From positions 2,480,001 through 2,544,000 of the forward strand of contig NZ_KK073874.1 of assembly GCF_000585375.1 (NCBI RefSeq): a stretch of 64,000 nt of DNA, written 5' to 3'. This stretch comes from Cryptosporangium arvum DSM 44712 (GTDB lineage Bacteria > Actinomycetota > Actinomycetes > Mycobacteriales > Cryptosporangiaceae). This document shows, piece by piece, positions 10,213-17,053 of this stretch; the stretch's first letter is position 1, and each line of letters starts with the position of its first letter. Both the position numbers and the translations under genes were made by a program. The notes under the pieces were generated by a model. It did not search any database, was not told the DNA's origin, and worked only from the letters and a program-made list of their open reading frames with translations.

Positions 10213-10841
10213 TCCGGCTCCTGCTCGCGGACGATCACCCGGTGGTGCGTGACGGCTTACGCGGCATGTTCGACAGCGTCGAGGACATCGAGGTCGTCGG
10301 CGAGGCCTCCGACGGCGAGCAGGCGGTTCTGCAGGCGGTCGCGCTGCGGCCGGACGTCGTCGTGATGGACCTGCGCATGCCGGGCGGTGGCGGCGTGGAG
10401 GCGATCCGCGAGCTGCGCCACCGCGGCGTCGCGGCCCGGGTCCTGGTGCTGACGACGTTCGACGAGGACGCCGACGTGCTGGACGCCGTCGCCGCCGGCG
10501 CCACCGGGTACCTGCTCAAGGACGCGCCCGGCGACGAGCTGCTGCGTGCCGTGCGTAGCGCGCACCGCGGCGAGGCGGTGTTGTCACCCGCCGTGGCCAG
10601 CCGCCTGATGACCCGCGCCGCGTCGCCGCCCCCGGTCGCCGCGTCTCCGGGCCTGAGCAAGCGGGAGCTCGAGGTGCTGCGGCTGGTGGCGGCCGGAGCG
10701 ACGAACCGCGAAGCGGCCAAGACGCTGTTCATCTCGGAGACGACGGTCAAGACGCACCTGCTGCACCTGTTCGAGAAGCTGGGCGTCCGTGACCGGGCCT
10801 CCGCGGTCGACGCCGCTCACCGCGCCGGGTTGTTGAGCTGA
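10209..10841 (+). CDS. NarL/FixJ-family response regulator
   Basis: 210 aa from the GTG at 10209, overlapping the kinase stop. The receiver domain (1-120) carries the acidic pair in LLLADDHPVV, phospho-acceptor Asp54 in VVVMDLRMPG, Thr in VLVLTTFDEDADV and Lys in GYLLKDAPGDEL. A LuxR-type helix-turn-helix occupies about 148-205 (LSKRELEVLRLVAAGATNRE, LFISETTVKTHLLHLFEKLG). It is the partner of the upstream kinase and likely controls the exporter operon through sites such as the palindromes at 7164-7206 (inference). Confidence 0.94.
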   Translation: MIRLLLADDHPVVRDGLRGMFDSVEDIEVVGEASDGEQAVLQAVALRPDVVVMDLRMPGGGGVEAIRELRHRGVAARVLVLTTFDEDADVLDAVAAGATGYLLKDAPGDELLRAVRSAHRGEAVLSPAVASRLMTRAASPPPVAASPGLSKRELEVLRLVAAGATNREAAKTLFISETTVKTHLLHLFEKLGVRDRASAVDAAHRAGLLS

Positions 10842-11025
10842 TACGGGGCCCGAGAGTCGGGGTGAACACGAAGGTATGACCACTACCTGAAGTGTTCTGT
10901 AGCATCAATAATCGCACGGTCACCACTTTTCGGGAGCCGGCAATTTAAGTTCGGTGCGATGCCGCGATTTAAGGCGGTTAATCGCTTATCCTATCGATAC
11001 CCAAATGGGCTTCGAGGGGATTCGT
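10842..11025 (+). promoter_or_regulatory. AT-richer promoter region at the left edge of the NLR island
   Basis: The composition drops sharply from the coding DNA before it. ATTTAAG followed by CGG occurs twice in direct orientation (10943-10954 and 10967-10977, period 24), and GCGATT (10964-10969) is repeated inverted as AATCGC (10980-10985). These could be operator half-sites for the operon starting at 11026. No certain -10/-35 pair was identified. Confidence 0.35.
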
Positions 11026-11226
11026 ATGCGACTTCGCCTCCTTTTCACCGGCAGCAACATCGGTAGCTGTCCGGCCTTATATGAAACGGACACGGGTGAT
11101 ATAGCGGTTCAAGGCGAAGAGCTCCGCGACAAAGCGGCGATTGCCGACCTCCGCGACGTGTTGCCTGGTGAGGGCGTGGTCGTAGTTCCGCGTTCGCTTC
11201 TGGATTGGTACAAGGCGAATGGGTGA
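11026..11226 (+). CDS. Small hypothetical protein preceding a DUF6879 gene
   Basis: 66 aa. The ATG at 11026 follows AGGGG at suitable distance; a start at 10954 would add unlikely residues encoded by the promoter region. It begins MRLRLLFTGSNIGSCPALYE and continues with ETDTGDIAVQGEEL, DVLPGEGVVVVPRSLL. I recall similar small proteins next to DUF6879 genes in Streptomyces-type genomes, but no function is known to me. No membrane segment. The stop overlaps the next start (GTGA at 11223-11226), indicating coupled translation. Confidence 0.7.
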   Translation: MRLRLLFTGSNIGSCPALYETDTGDIAVQGEELRDKAAIADLRDVLPGEGVVVVPRSLLDWYKANG

Positions 11227-11762
11227 TCGTAATCAGGGTTCATCGGGGATACGACCGACTGCACGAGTTCTTCGTGACCTTCACGCACTCGGCCTTCCGG
11301 CTCGAAGTGCGTCGGTCCTACGGCATGGACGAGGTCGAGCGGGCCCACTTCCTTGATTTCCTGCACGGGGGTAAGCCCGGCTGGGAATGGATGAAGCCGT
11401 GGTTCGACGTCATCGGGCCCCGGCTCAATGACGGCCGGATCATGCGGCGTGTCCGGGTCGCGGATGATCCGCCGAGCGACTACGTGAAGTTCGAGATGTA
11501 CATGACGCCGGTCAACGTCAGGCACGGCGAAGCGATCCGGTATCTCGAGCGCTCCGCCGCGGGTCGCCTCGGACTTCCCACGTACGACTACTGGCTGTTC
11601 GATGCGAGGTCGGTCGTGGTGATGGTCTTCGACGGGGACGACCAACTCACCGGTGTCGAGGTCGATGAGGAGCCTGCCGTCGTGCAGCAGCACCTCCGGT
11701 GGGGTGAGGCGGCGTGGGGGTGCTCGTGGCCCGTCGGCGAGTATGCCGGGGGTGCCGGCTGA
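11223..11762 (+). CDS. DUF6879 family protein
   Basis: 179 aa from the GTG at 11223, which overlaps the upstream stop; a TTG at 11205 is possible but has no better ribosome site. The core matches DUF6879: FTHSAFRLEVRRSYGMDEVE near the start, then a conserved YVKFEMYMTPVNVRHGEAIR segment, and PTYDYWLFDARSVVVMVFDG close to the end. Function unknown. In actinobacteria such genes sit beside XRE/WhiJ-like regulators and DUF397 proteins; a DUF397 gene is present 2.6 kb away but no XRE gene is seen here. It probably forms one transcript with the NLR gene 35 nt downstream. Confidence 0.8.
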   Translation: MIVIRVHRGYDRLHEFFVTFTHSAFRLEVRRSYGMDEVERAHFLDFLHGGKPGWEWMKPWFDVIGPRLNDGRIMRRVRVADDPPSDYVKFEMYMTPVNVRHGEAIRYLERSAAGRLGLPTYDYWLFDARSVVVMVFDGDDQLTGVEVDEEPAVVQQHLRWGEAAWGCSWPVGEYAGGAG

Positions 11763-11796
11763 CTGCCGGGCGCAGCATGGGGGAGACGAGTGAGCA

Positions 11797-13950
11797 ATGA
11801 GCGGAGCGAACGAATCGGGATCGAGAAACGAGCTGTCCGGCTCGACTTCTTCGTCCGTGCAAGCTCAGACCATCAACGGCCCGGTGCACATCGGGTCGTA
11901 CCTGTCGGTGCAGGACCTACCCTCGCCCCGTCAGCTACCGCCGGACATACCCCACTTCATCGACCGGGAAGAAACGCTCCGTCGGCTGGACCTCAAGCTG
12001 TCCGTCGGAGTGCGATCCGCTGACCAACCGGTCACGGTCGTTATCTCGGCGATCGCCGGAGCAGGGGGCATCGGGAAGACTGCGGTCGCCGTCCACTGGG
12101 CGCACCGGGTACGCCATCAGTTTCCCGACGGGGATCTCTATCTGGACTTCCAGGCCTACGGAAAAGGCCCCGCCATCAGTGCGGACGAGGCGTTGGACGC
12201 GTTCCTTCGCGCGTTGAACGTCCCGACCGAACGGATTCCCCAGACCACCCACGAGCGAGCGGCTCTATTCCGCACCATATGTAGTGGACGTCGCCTTCTG
12301 TTGCTGCTGGACAACGTCGGCTCGGCCGAGCAGGTCCGGCCGTTGATGCCGGCCTCGACGACCTGCGTGGTCGTCGTGACCAGCCGCAACACGCTTCGCG
12401 GGCTTGGCGTCCGGGAGGGAGCAAGCCGGATGCAGCTCGACGCGTTGGCTCCCGATGCCGCCGCCCGGCTGCTCGCCGAAATCATCGGCGCGGAGCGGGT
12501 CGAGGCGGAGCACGCGGCGGCCGCGGAGATCGCGGCCTACTGCTCGTTTCTTCCCTTGCCGCTCCGCGTGGTCGCGGAACGAGTGCTGGATCGGCCGGGC
12601 ACCTCGCTGACCGAGATTTCCCATGAGTTGTCGGTCGAGCGCGAACGGCTCGATCTGCTGTCTCGGAGCGAGGACGACCTCGCGGCCGTGCGCACGGTTT
12701 TCATGTGGTCGTATCAGAATCTGCGCATCGAAGAGCGCATTTTCTTCGCCTATCTCGGGCTGCACCCCGGGGTTGAGATGTCCGTGGACGCCTGCGTGGT
12801 ACTCAGTGGCGTCGAACGGGGGCGGGTGGTCCTGCTTCTCGATTCGCTCACCAGCTCGAATCTGATTCAGGAACGAGATACGAAGCGCCATCGAATGCAC
12901 GATCTCGTTCGTTTGTTCGCCGCCGAGCGCGCGGAGGCGGATCTGACGTTGGAACGGCGCAGAAATGCGTTGCGCAACATCTACCTCTGGTATCTGACCC
13001 GCAGCTGGGCCGCCTACCGGATCATCGTCCCGCAGGGGTGGACGTTCCCGATCGACGAAAGTGTCGACCTGCCGGGTGCGCGATCGTTCCGCGACCTGCC
13101 GGACGCGCTCGCCTGGTGCGAAACCGAGCGCGTGAATCTGGTCGACAGCGTTCGCCAGTCGAAGCGTTTCGGACTCGTACGGGTGTGTTGGCAACTAGCC
13201 GTCTCAGCCAGCGCTTTCCTCGAACGTGGGTCCTATCTGGAGAATTGGGTGCAGGTCAGCCAGATCGGAATCGACGCTGCGCGCGACGATGCGGACATGA
13301 CCGCCCGCACGCATTTGATTCTGCTGCTGGCCGACGCTCATCGCCACCGTCGTGACTTCGAACTCGCCTTGGAGCGCTACAGCGAGGGGTACGAGCTCAG
13401 TCTTCAGAACGGAGACCGCTGGCGGGCAGCGTTCGCGGTGCGTGGCCGCGCGATGGTGCTGCAGGAGAAAGGCGAATTCCAGCAGGTGCTCGACGCGGCC
13501 GAGCGGGCTCGGGAACTGTTCGAGCAGATCGGCGAGTCGCGAGGACGCGGTCTGGCGCTGCTGAGCATCGCTGGTGCCTACAACGGGCTGCGCGACTATC
13601 AGCGTGCGGGCGAGTATTGCCAGGAAGCCTTGGCGATCTTCGAGGAGATCGACAACCGGTGGAGCATCGCGGCGGCTCGCCTGGAGTTGGGTCGCTCCAA
13701 CGTGGGTCAGGGCGCACCCGACCAGGCGCGAGCTCAGTTCGACGCCGCCGCCGATCTCTACGGGGGCTTGGGCGATCGGCAGGCGCGGGCGGAGGCGCTC
13801 GCGGAGTCAGGGCGTCTGGCGCTGAGTGTCGGTGACGTCGAGCAGGCGCGGACCACGTTCACGGAGGCGCGTGCGCTCTTCGAAGCCATGGGCGATCCAC
13901 GGGCTGCCAGTGTCGATGCGCAAGTGAAGTCGTTGTCGCCGGAACAGTAG
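11797..13950 (+). CDS. NB-ARC/STAND ATPase with TPR repeats and N-terminal amyloid-like motif (NLR-type)
   Basis: 717 aa, a bacterial NLR-like signal transduction ATPase. Domain order: a short disordered N terminus with the motif VQAQTINGPVHIG (residues 21-33); the NB-ARC core with Walker A GAGGIGKT (88-95), Walker B LLLLLDN (167-173), sensor VVVVTSRN, GLPL-like FLPLPLRV (251-258) and MHD in HRMHDLVRL (367-369); a linker; then at least four TPR-like helical repeats from about 490 to 710 (for example LALERYSEGYELSLQNGDRW, ALLSIAGAYNGLRDYQRAGE). No catalytic effector domain is fused to it. The N-terminal motif recurs at the C terminus of the next protein, which suggests the ATPase oligomerises on ligand sensing and templates that partner. 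The trigger and output are unknown. Confidence 0.9.
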   Translation: MSGANESGSRNELSGSTSSSVQAQTINGPVHIGSYLSVQDLPSPRQLPPDIPHFIDREETLRRLDLKLSVGVRSADQPVTVVISAIAGAGGIGKTAVAVHWAHRVRHQFPDGDLYLDFQAYGKGPAISADEALDAFLRALNVPTERIPQTTHERAALFRTICSGRRLLLLLDNVGSAEQVRPLMPASTTCVVVVTSRNTLRGLGVREGASRMQLDALAPDAAARLLAEIIGAERVEAEHAAAAEIAAYCSFLPLPLRVVAERVLDRPGTSLTEISHELSVERERLDLLSRSEDDLAAVRTVFMWSYQNLRIEERIFFAYLGLHPGVEMSVDACVVLSGVERGRVVLLLDSLTSSNLIQERDTKRHRMHDLVRLFAAERAEADLTLERRRNALRNIYLWYLTRSWAAYRIIVPQGWTFPIDESVDLPGARSFRDLPDALAWCETERVNLVDSVRQSKRFGLVRVCWQLAVSASAFLERGSYLENWVQVSQIGIDAARDDADMTARTHLILLLADAHRHRRDFELALERYSEGYELSLQNGDRWRAAFAVRGRAMVLQEKGEFQQVLDAAERARELFEQIGESRGRGLALLSIAGAYNGLRDYQRAGEYCQEALAIFEEIDNRWSIAAARLELGRSNVGQGAPDQARAQFDAAADLYGGLGDRQARAEALAESGRLALSVGDVEQARTTFTEARALFEAMGDPRAASVDAQVKSLSPEQ

Positions 13951-13995
13951 TTTGTCATTTCGGCAACGCCTATTGTGGAGAGAGATGGAGGAGCC

Positions 13996-14373
13996 ATGGA
14001 ACCCGCCGAGATCGGGGCGATACTCGGGGCGGTACTCAGCGGCGCCGGCGGAGAAGCCGGCAAACAGGCGTGGGTTTCGCTCACGCAATTGCTCCGCCGA
14101 CGCCGGATCGCTGTGGAGCTTCAGGAACCGGTGGGTTTCCCCGAGCTCGACGCCCGTCGTCGTCAAGAGATCGTGAGCGAGCTCGGGTTCAGCGTGGCCG
14201 AAATGGCCGACCGCGACACCGAGTTTCGCGACGAAATCGAGGCGTGGGTAGCCGATTGGCGAAGTCTGTCCCGAACGGCCACATCGGAATCGACAAATAT
14301 CGTGAGTGGAGGAGTTCAACACGGGACCGTCGTTCAAGCACACCGGATCGATGGCGGAGTGCATATCAAGTAG
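13996..14373 (+). CDS. Small putative effector with C-terminal amyloid-like motif, partner of the NLR ATPase
   Basis: 125 aa from the ATG at 13996 behind GGAGGAG (13987-13993); a GTG at 13975 would add seven residues. The N-terminal part is helical with a hydrophobic, glycine/alanine-rich first helix (EIGAILGAVLSGAGGEAGKQ) followed by a basic patch RRRR. Residues 45-95 are charged and helical. The last 14 residues contain VQAHRIDGGVHI (113-124), sharing eight of twelve positions with the N-terminal motif of the ATPase. In known bacterial amyloid-signalling pairs the C-terminal motif of a Bell-domain protein is converted by the NLR motif to activate membrane damage. Whether residues 1-100 form such a domain cannot be decided by eye. 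Confidence 0.75.
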   Translation: MEPAEIGAILGAVLSGAGGEAGKQAWVSLTQLLRRRRIAVELQEPVGFPELDARRRQEIVSELGFSVAEMADRDTEFRDEIEAWVADWRSLSRTATSESTNIVSGGVQHGTVVQAHRIDGGVHIK

Positions 14374-14385
14374 CGCGGCGAGACC

Positions 14386-14595
14386 CTACTGCGGTTCGTC
14401 GCACCCTGGACGGTCGAATCGCCCGCTTGCCGCCGCGGCACGAAAGTCTTCCCATTCACGGCGGGTCAACTCCAGAACGAGGCCGTCCGGATACCGAGAA
14501 TTGCGGAGTAGCGTTCCGCGGTGGGAGAAGGCAACCTCGACGCAGTTGGCCACGTTGCTCTTCGTGCTCTTACGGAAGAACAATTTCTCGACCAT
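14386..14595 (-). CDS. DUF397 family protein
   Basis: 69 aa. The signature FRKSTKSNVANCVEVAF, RNSRYPDGLVLELTRREW and FRAAAASGRFD matches DUF397 ('W.KSs.S...CVEVA...vRDSkdPdg..L.f...eW.aF'). DUF397 proteins act with XRE/WhiJ-type regulators in Streptomyces development and secondary metabolism, apparently as antagonists. No such regulator is encoded next to it here. The ATG at 14595 gives the usual length; upstream in-frame starts would extend it through the operator region. It converges on the effector gene with a 12-nt gap. Confidence 0.85.
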   Translation of the reverse strand: MVEKLFFRKSTKSNVANCVEVAFSHRGTLLRNSRYPDGLVLELTRREWEDFRAAAASGRFDRPGCDEPQ

Positions 14596-14609
14596 GGGCG
14601 GTTCCCGTC

Positions 14610-14625
14610 GTTCACGTGAACAGTA
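14610..14625 (-). promoter_or_regulatory. Palindromic operator overlapping the -10 of the DUF397 gene
   Basis: GTTCACGTGAAC (14610-14621) is a perfect 12-bp palindrome. The minus-strand hexamer TACTGT (14620-14625), a TANNNT match, touches it, so a bound dimer would cover the transcription start of the DUF397 gene. The regulator is unknown; an XRE/WhiJ-type protein encoded elsewhere is the natural candidate (inference). Confidence 0.45.
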
Positions 14626-14934
14626 TTCACAGACGACGCGCACGCCACTACTGGCGCGCCCGGTCAAGCGCGTCGCATCGATTACTGTACGCCAACTCGT
14701 TCCACGAATGTAACGAGGAAGATGGCCTTTTTAGGCTGGCTATTCAGTAATAAATTAGGCATAACGGATAAATCATTTATAGCCTTCGCGTACCGTGTGA
14801 GTCGGGCTGTCTGCGGCGACTCGACACCTCGGACAGGCGCCCCGGATCGCTCGGATCGGACGCGTTTCCCAAGAAAACGGACGGGGTTCTGCGTGGACGT
14901 GACTTACCCCCACCGGGTATCTCATCCTCGGAGT
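14626..14934. other. Low-GC gene-free stretch at the right edge of the NLR island
   Basis: No gene is supported. Between about 14720 and 14790 the DNA is strikingly A/T-rich for this genome (words such as GTAATAAATTAGGC and GGATAAATCATTTATAGC). It may hold promoters for the flanking genes or mark an insertion boundary. No direct repeats matching an attachment site were found against the left edge. Confidence 0.45.
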
Positions 14935-15486
14935 ATGACAACACAAGCGGTAGCTCGCCCGACGTCCGTGTTGCACCGCTGGCCCACTGTGCTCGCGCTC
15001 GCGTGCGCGGCGCTGACGCTGTCCGACGGGGCCGCCGAGCCCGGTGTGGGGGTCGCGCTGGTGGTGGCCGCGGCCGGGTACGTCGCGCTCGCCGCTCTCG
15101 ATCGACGGGCGTTGACCTGGCCGGTCGTCGTGGTGCTGTTCGTCGGTGTGGTCGCTCTCCGCGCGTTCGAGGTACCCGAGCTGCCGGTGCTGGCCGTGAT
15201 CGCCGTGGTCGGGAGTGCGGTCGTGGCGGTGCGGCGGCGCGAGCGATGGCACCTGCTTCAGGTACCGGTGGGGCTGATGGGGCTCGCGGTGTTCGTGGTC
15301 GCGCTCGAGGTGCCCACCGCGGCCGGGGCGGTCGTCGTTGCGGTCGGCCTGCTCGGGCACGCGGCTTGGGACGCGGTGCTCTGGCGGCGCGACTCGGTGA
15401 TCAGCCGGTCGTTCGCGGAATGGTGCGGCGTCTTCGACGCGGTCGTCGCCGTCGGCCTCCTCGCGCTGGTAGCCACCGGATACTAA
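14935..15486 (+). CDS. Integral membrane protein of unknown function
   Basis: 183 aa from the ATG at 14935; the frame is open upstream but those residues are encoded by the AT-rich spacer. Six or seven hydrophobic segments fill the protein, with short basic loops (LDRRALTWP, VRRRERWHLL, LWRRDSVISRS). It ends DAVVAVGLLALVATGY. No catalytic motif is seen. It ends before a strong hairpin terminator shared with the convergent VOC gene. Family not recognised. Confidence 0.7.
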   Translation: MTTQAVARPTSVLHRWPTVLALACAALTLSDGAAEPGVGVALVVAAAGYVALAALDRRALTWPVVVVLFVGVVALRAFEVPELPVLAVIAVVGSAVVAVRRRERWHLLQVPVGLMGLAVFVVALEVPTAAGAVVVAVGLLGHAAWDAVLWRRDSVISRSFAEWCGVFDAVVAVGLLALVATGY

Positions 15487-15588
15487 GCCACCGTCCGGCC
15501 CGCCGCCACTGGCCCACTGGCGCTGGCCGGCTCGCGTCGGCCGGCCGGGCCGCACCGGCTGCTCTCACCCGCCGGTCCGCACCGGCTC

Positions 15589-15618
15589 GCACCGGCCCGC
15601 CAAGCGGCGGGCCGGTGC
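15589..15618. terminator. Bidirectional hairpin terminator
   Basis: A perfect 13-bp stem (left arm GCACCGGCCCGCC, loop AAGC, right arm the exact complement) lies between the convergent membrane-protein gene and the VOC gene that begins its stop at 15625. There is no T-run, as usual in actinobacteria. Confidence 0.75.
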
Positions 15619-15624
15619 CGAGGG

Positions 15625-16050
15625 TCAGGACCCGGAGTACTCGGCCTCGACGTCGAGCACCCAGGTGACGCCGAAGCGGTCGGTGAGCATGCCGTAGAGC
15701 GGCGACCAGCCCGCCGGGGCGAGGTCCTCGACGATCGTCGCGCCCTCGGACAGGCCCTTCCAGAAGGCCGAGACCTCGTCGGCCGACGTGCCGCGGATCG
15801 ACACGAAGAACGAGTTCGCGCCCCGCTCGAACGGCCGGCGGACCTGCACGTCGTAGGCCATCACGCGGAAGCCGTTGCCGGCCTCGACCTGGCCCCAGGT
15901 GATCCAGTCCGCCTCGGCCGGGTCCTGGACGCTGTGGGCGTCGGAGTAGGTGGCGAGCACGATCTCGCCGCCGAAGATCGAGTGGTAGAACTCCAGCGCC
16001 GCCCGGGCGTCGCCGCGGAAGTTCAGGTGGGTCGTCGTGTTGATCGTCAT
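15625..16050 (-). CDS. VOC family protein (PhnB/glyoxalase-like)
   Basis: 141 aa from the ATG at 16050; the ten extra residues from a TTG at 16080 would lie in the operator region. It has the two beta-alpha-beta-beta-beta modules of the vicinal oxygen chelate fold, with THLNFRGDARAALEFYHSIF at the start, DWITWGQVEAGNGFRVMAYD in the middle and GMLTDRFGVTWVLDVEAEY at the end. This subgroup (PhnB/3-demethylubiquinone-9 methyltransferase-like) usually lacks a characterised activity. It is divergent from a WYL regulator, which probably controls it. Confidence 0.85.
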   Translation of the reverse strand: MTINTTTHLNFRGDARAALEFYHSIFGGEIVLATYSDAHSVQDPAEADWITWGQVEAGNGFRVMAYDVQVRRPFERGANSFFVSIRGTSADEVSAFWKGLSEGATIVEDLAPAGWSPLYGMLTDRFGVTWVLDVEAEYSGS

Positions 16051-16074
16051 GAGGTGAACTGTGGTCGCAGTAGC

Positions 16075-16089
16075 GGTCAACTACTGACC
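16075..16089. promoter_or_regulatory. Inverted repeat GGTCA-ACTAC-TGACC between divergent VOC and WYL genes
   Basis: GGTCAACTACTGACC is a 5-bp inverted repeat with a 5-bp spacer located 25 nt from each start codon (VOC at 16050, WYL at 16115). It overlaps the region where both promoters must lie, so it is a candidate operator for the WYL regulator. Confidence 0.45.
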
Positions 16090-16101
16090 TCTACTTCCGG
16101 G

Positions 16102-16107
16102 CAGAAT
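16102..16107 (+). promoter_or_regulatory. -10-like hexamer CAGAAT before the WYL regulator
   Basis: CAGAAT ends 7 nt before the ATG at 16115, close to the leaderless arrangement seen elsewhere in the window, with C replacing the first T of TANNNT. Confidence 0.35.
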
Positions 16108-16114
16108 CGATGCC

Positions 16115-17053
16115 ATGGGTCACACGTCGGCGCGGCTGCTCGCGTTGCTCTCGTTGCTGCAGGCTCGCCGCGACTGGCCGGGGGAGGCCCTCGCCACCCG
16201 GCTGGACGTGAGCCCGCGCACCGTGCGCCGCGACGTCGACCGGCTGCGTGAACTGGGGTACCCGATCCGAGCGGTCAAGGGTCCCGACGGCGGGTACCGG
16301 TTGGACGCCGGTACCCAACTGCCACCACTGCTGTTCGACGACGAGCAAGCGGTCGCGCTGGCCGTGGCGCTGCGGATCGCGGTGACGTCCGGGGCCGGCA
16401 TCGAGGAGGCGGCGGCGCGTGCGCTCACCACCGTGCGCCAGGTGATGCCCGCACGACTGCGTCACCGCATCGACGCGCTGGAGCTGACCGCGGTGGGCAG
16501 CGCACCCCAGGCTGACACCGCCGTGCTGCTCGCCGTCGCGGCCGCGATCCGGGCCGACGAGGTCCTCCGGTTCGACTACTCGGGAGCCGTCCGGCGGGTC
16601 GAGCCACACCACCTGGTGACGCGGCGCGGGCGCTGGTACCTGGTGGGCTGGGACCGTGACCGCGACGACTGGCGGACGTTCCGCGTCGATCGGATCGTGC
16701 CGCGGATCCCCACCGGACCCCGGTTCACCCGGCGTGAGATCCCCGGCGGGGACGTCGCGACGTTTATCACGGCGCGGTTCCGGGGCTCGGACACCCCGGA
16801 GTGGCCGTGCCGGGGCGAGGTGGTGCTGGCGGCCGCGGCCACGGCCGTGGCCCCGTTCGCCGGGGACGGCGTGGTCGAGGCCCTCGGCCCGGACCGCTGC
16901 CGGCTGGTGGCCGGATCGTGGTCGTGGATCGGCCTCGCCGCGAGCCTCGGCCGCTTCGACGCCGACCTCGAGGTGATCGGCCCGCCGGAGCTACGCCGGG
17001 CCTTCGCCACCCTGGCCCGGCGCTACGACGCCACCGCGCTCAGACCGGGGTGA
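16115..17053 (+). CDS. YafY/PafC-type transcriptional regulator (HTH_11 plus WYL domain)
   Basis: 312 aa. The N-terminal winged helix (residues 1-60: SARLLALLSLLQARRDWPGE, LDVSPRTVRRDVDRLREL, IRAVKGPDGGYRLDAG) is of the DeoR/HTH_11 type. A WYL domain follows at about 140-225, with the core GRWYLVGWDRDRDDWRTFRV. A C-terminal WCX-like extension completes the protein. WYL domains sense ligands or nucleic acids. Such regulators are often divergent from a VOC-protein gene, as here, and act on it. Its 3' end overlaps the convergent dehydrogenase gene by 14 nt. Confidence 0.9.
   Translation: MGHTSARLLALLSLLQARRDWPGEALATRLDVSPRTVRRDVDRLRELGYPIRAVKGPDGGYRLDAGTQLPPLLFDDEQAVALAVALRIAVTSGAGIEEAAARALTTVRQVMPARLRHRIDALELTAVGSAPQADTAVLLAVAAAIRADEVLRFDYSGAVRRVEPHHLVTRRGRWYLVGWDRDRDDWRTFRVDRIVPRIPTGPRFTRREIPGGDVATFITARFRGSDTPEWPCRGEVVLAAAATAVAPFAGDGVVEALGPDRCRLVAGSWSWIGLAASLGRFDADLEVIGPPELRRAFATLARRYDATALRPG

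Noticed and set aside
14720-14790. Attachment site or insertion boundary in the AT-rich spacer
   Set aside because: No matching direct repeat was found at the left edge near 10842-11025, and there is no integrase or tRNA gene.
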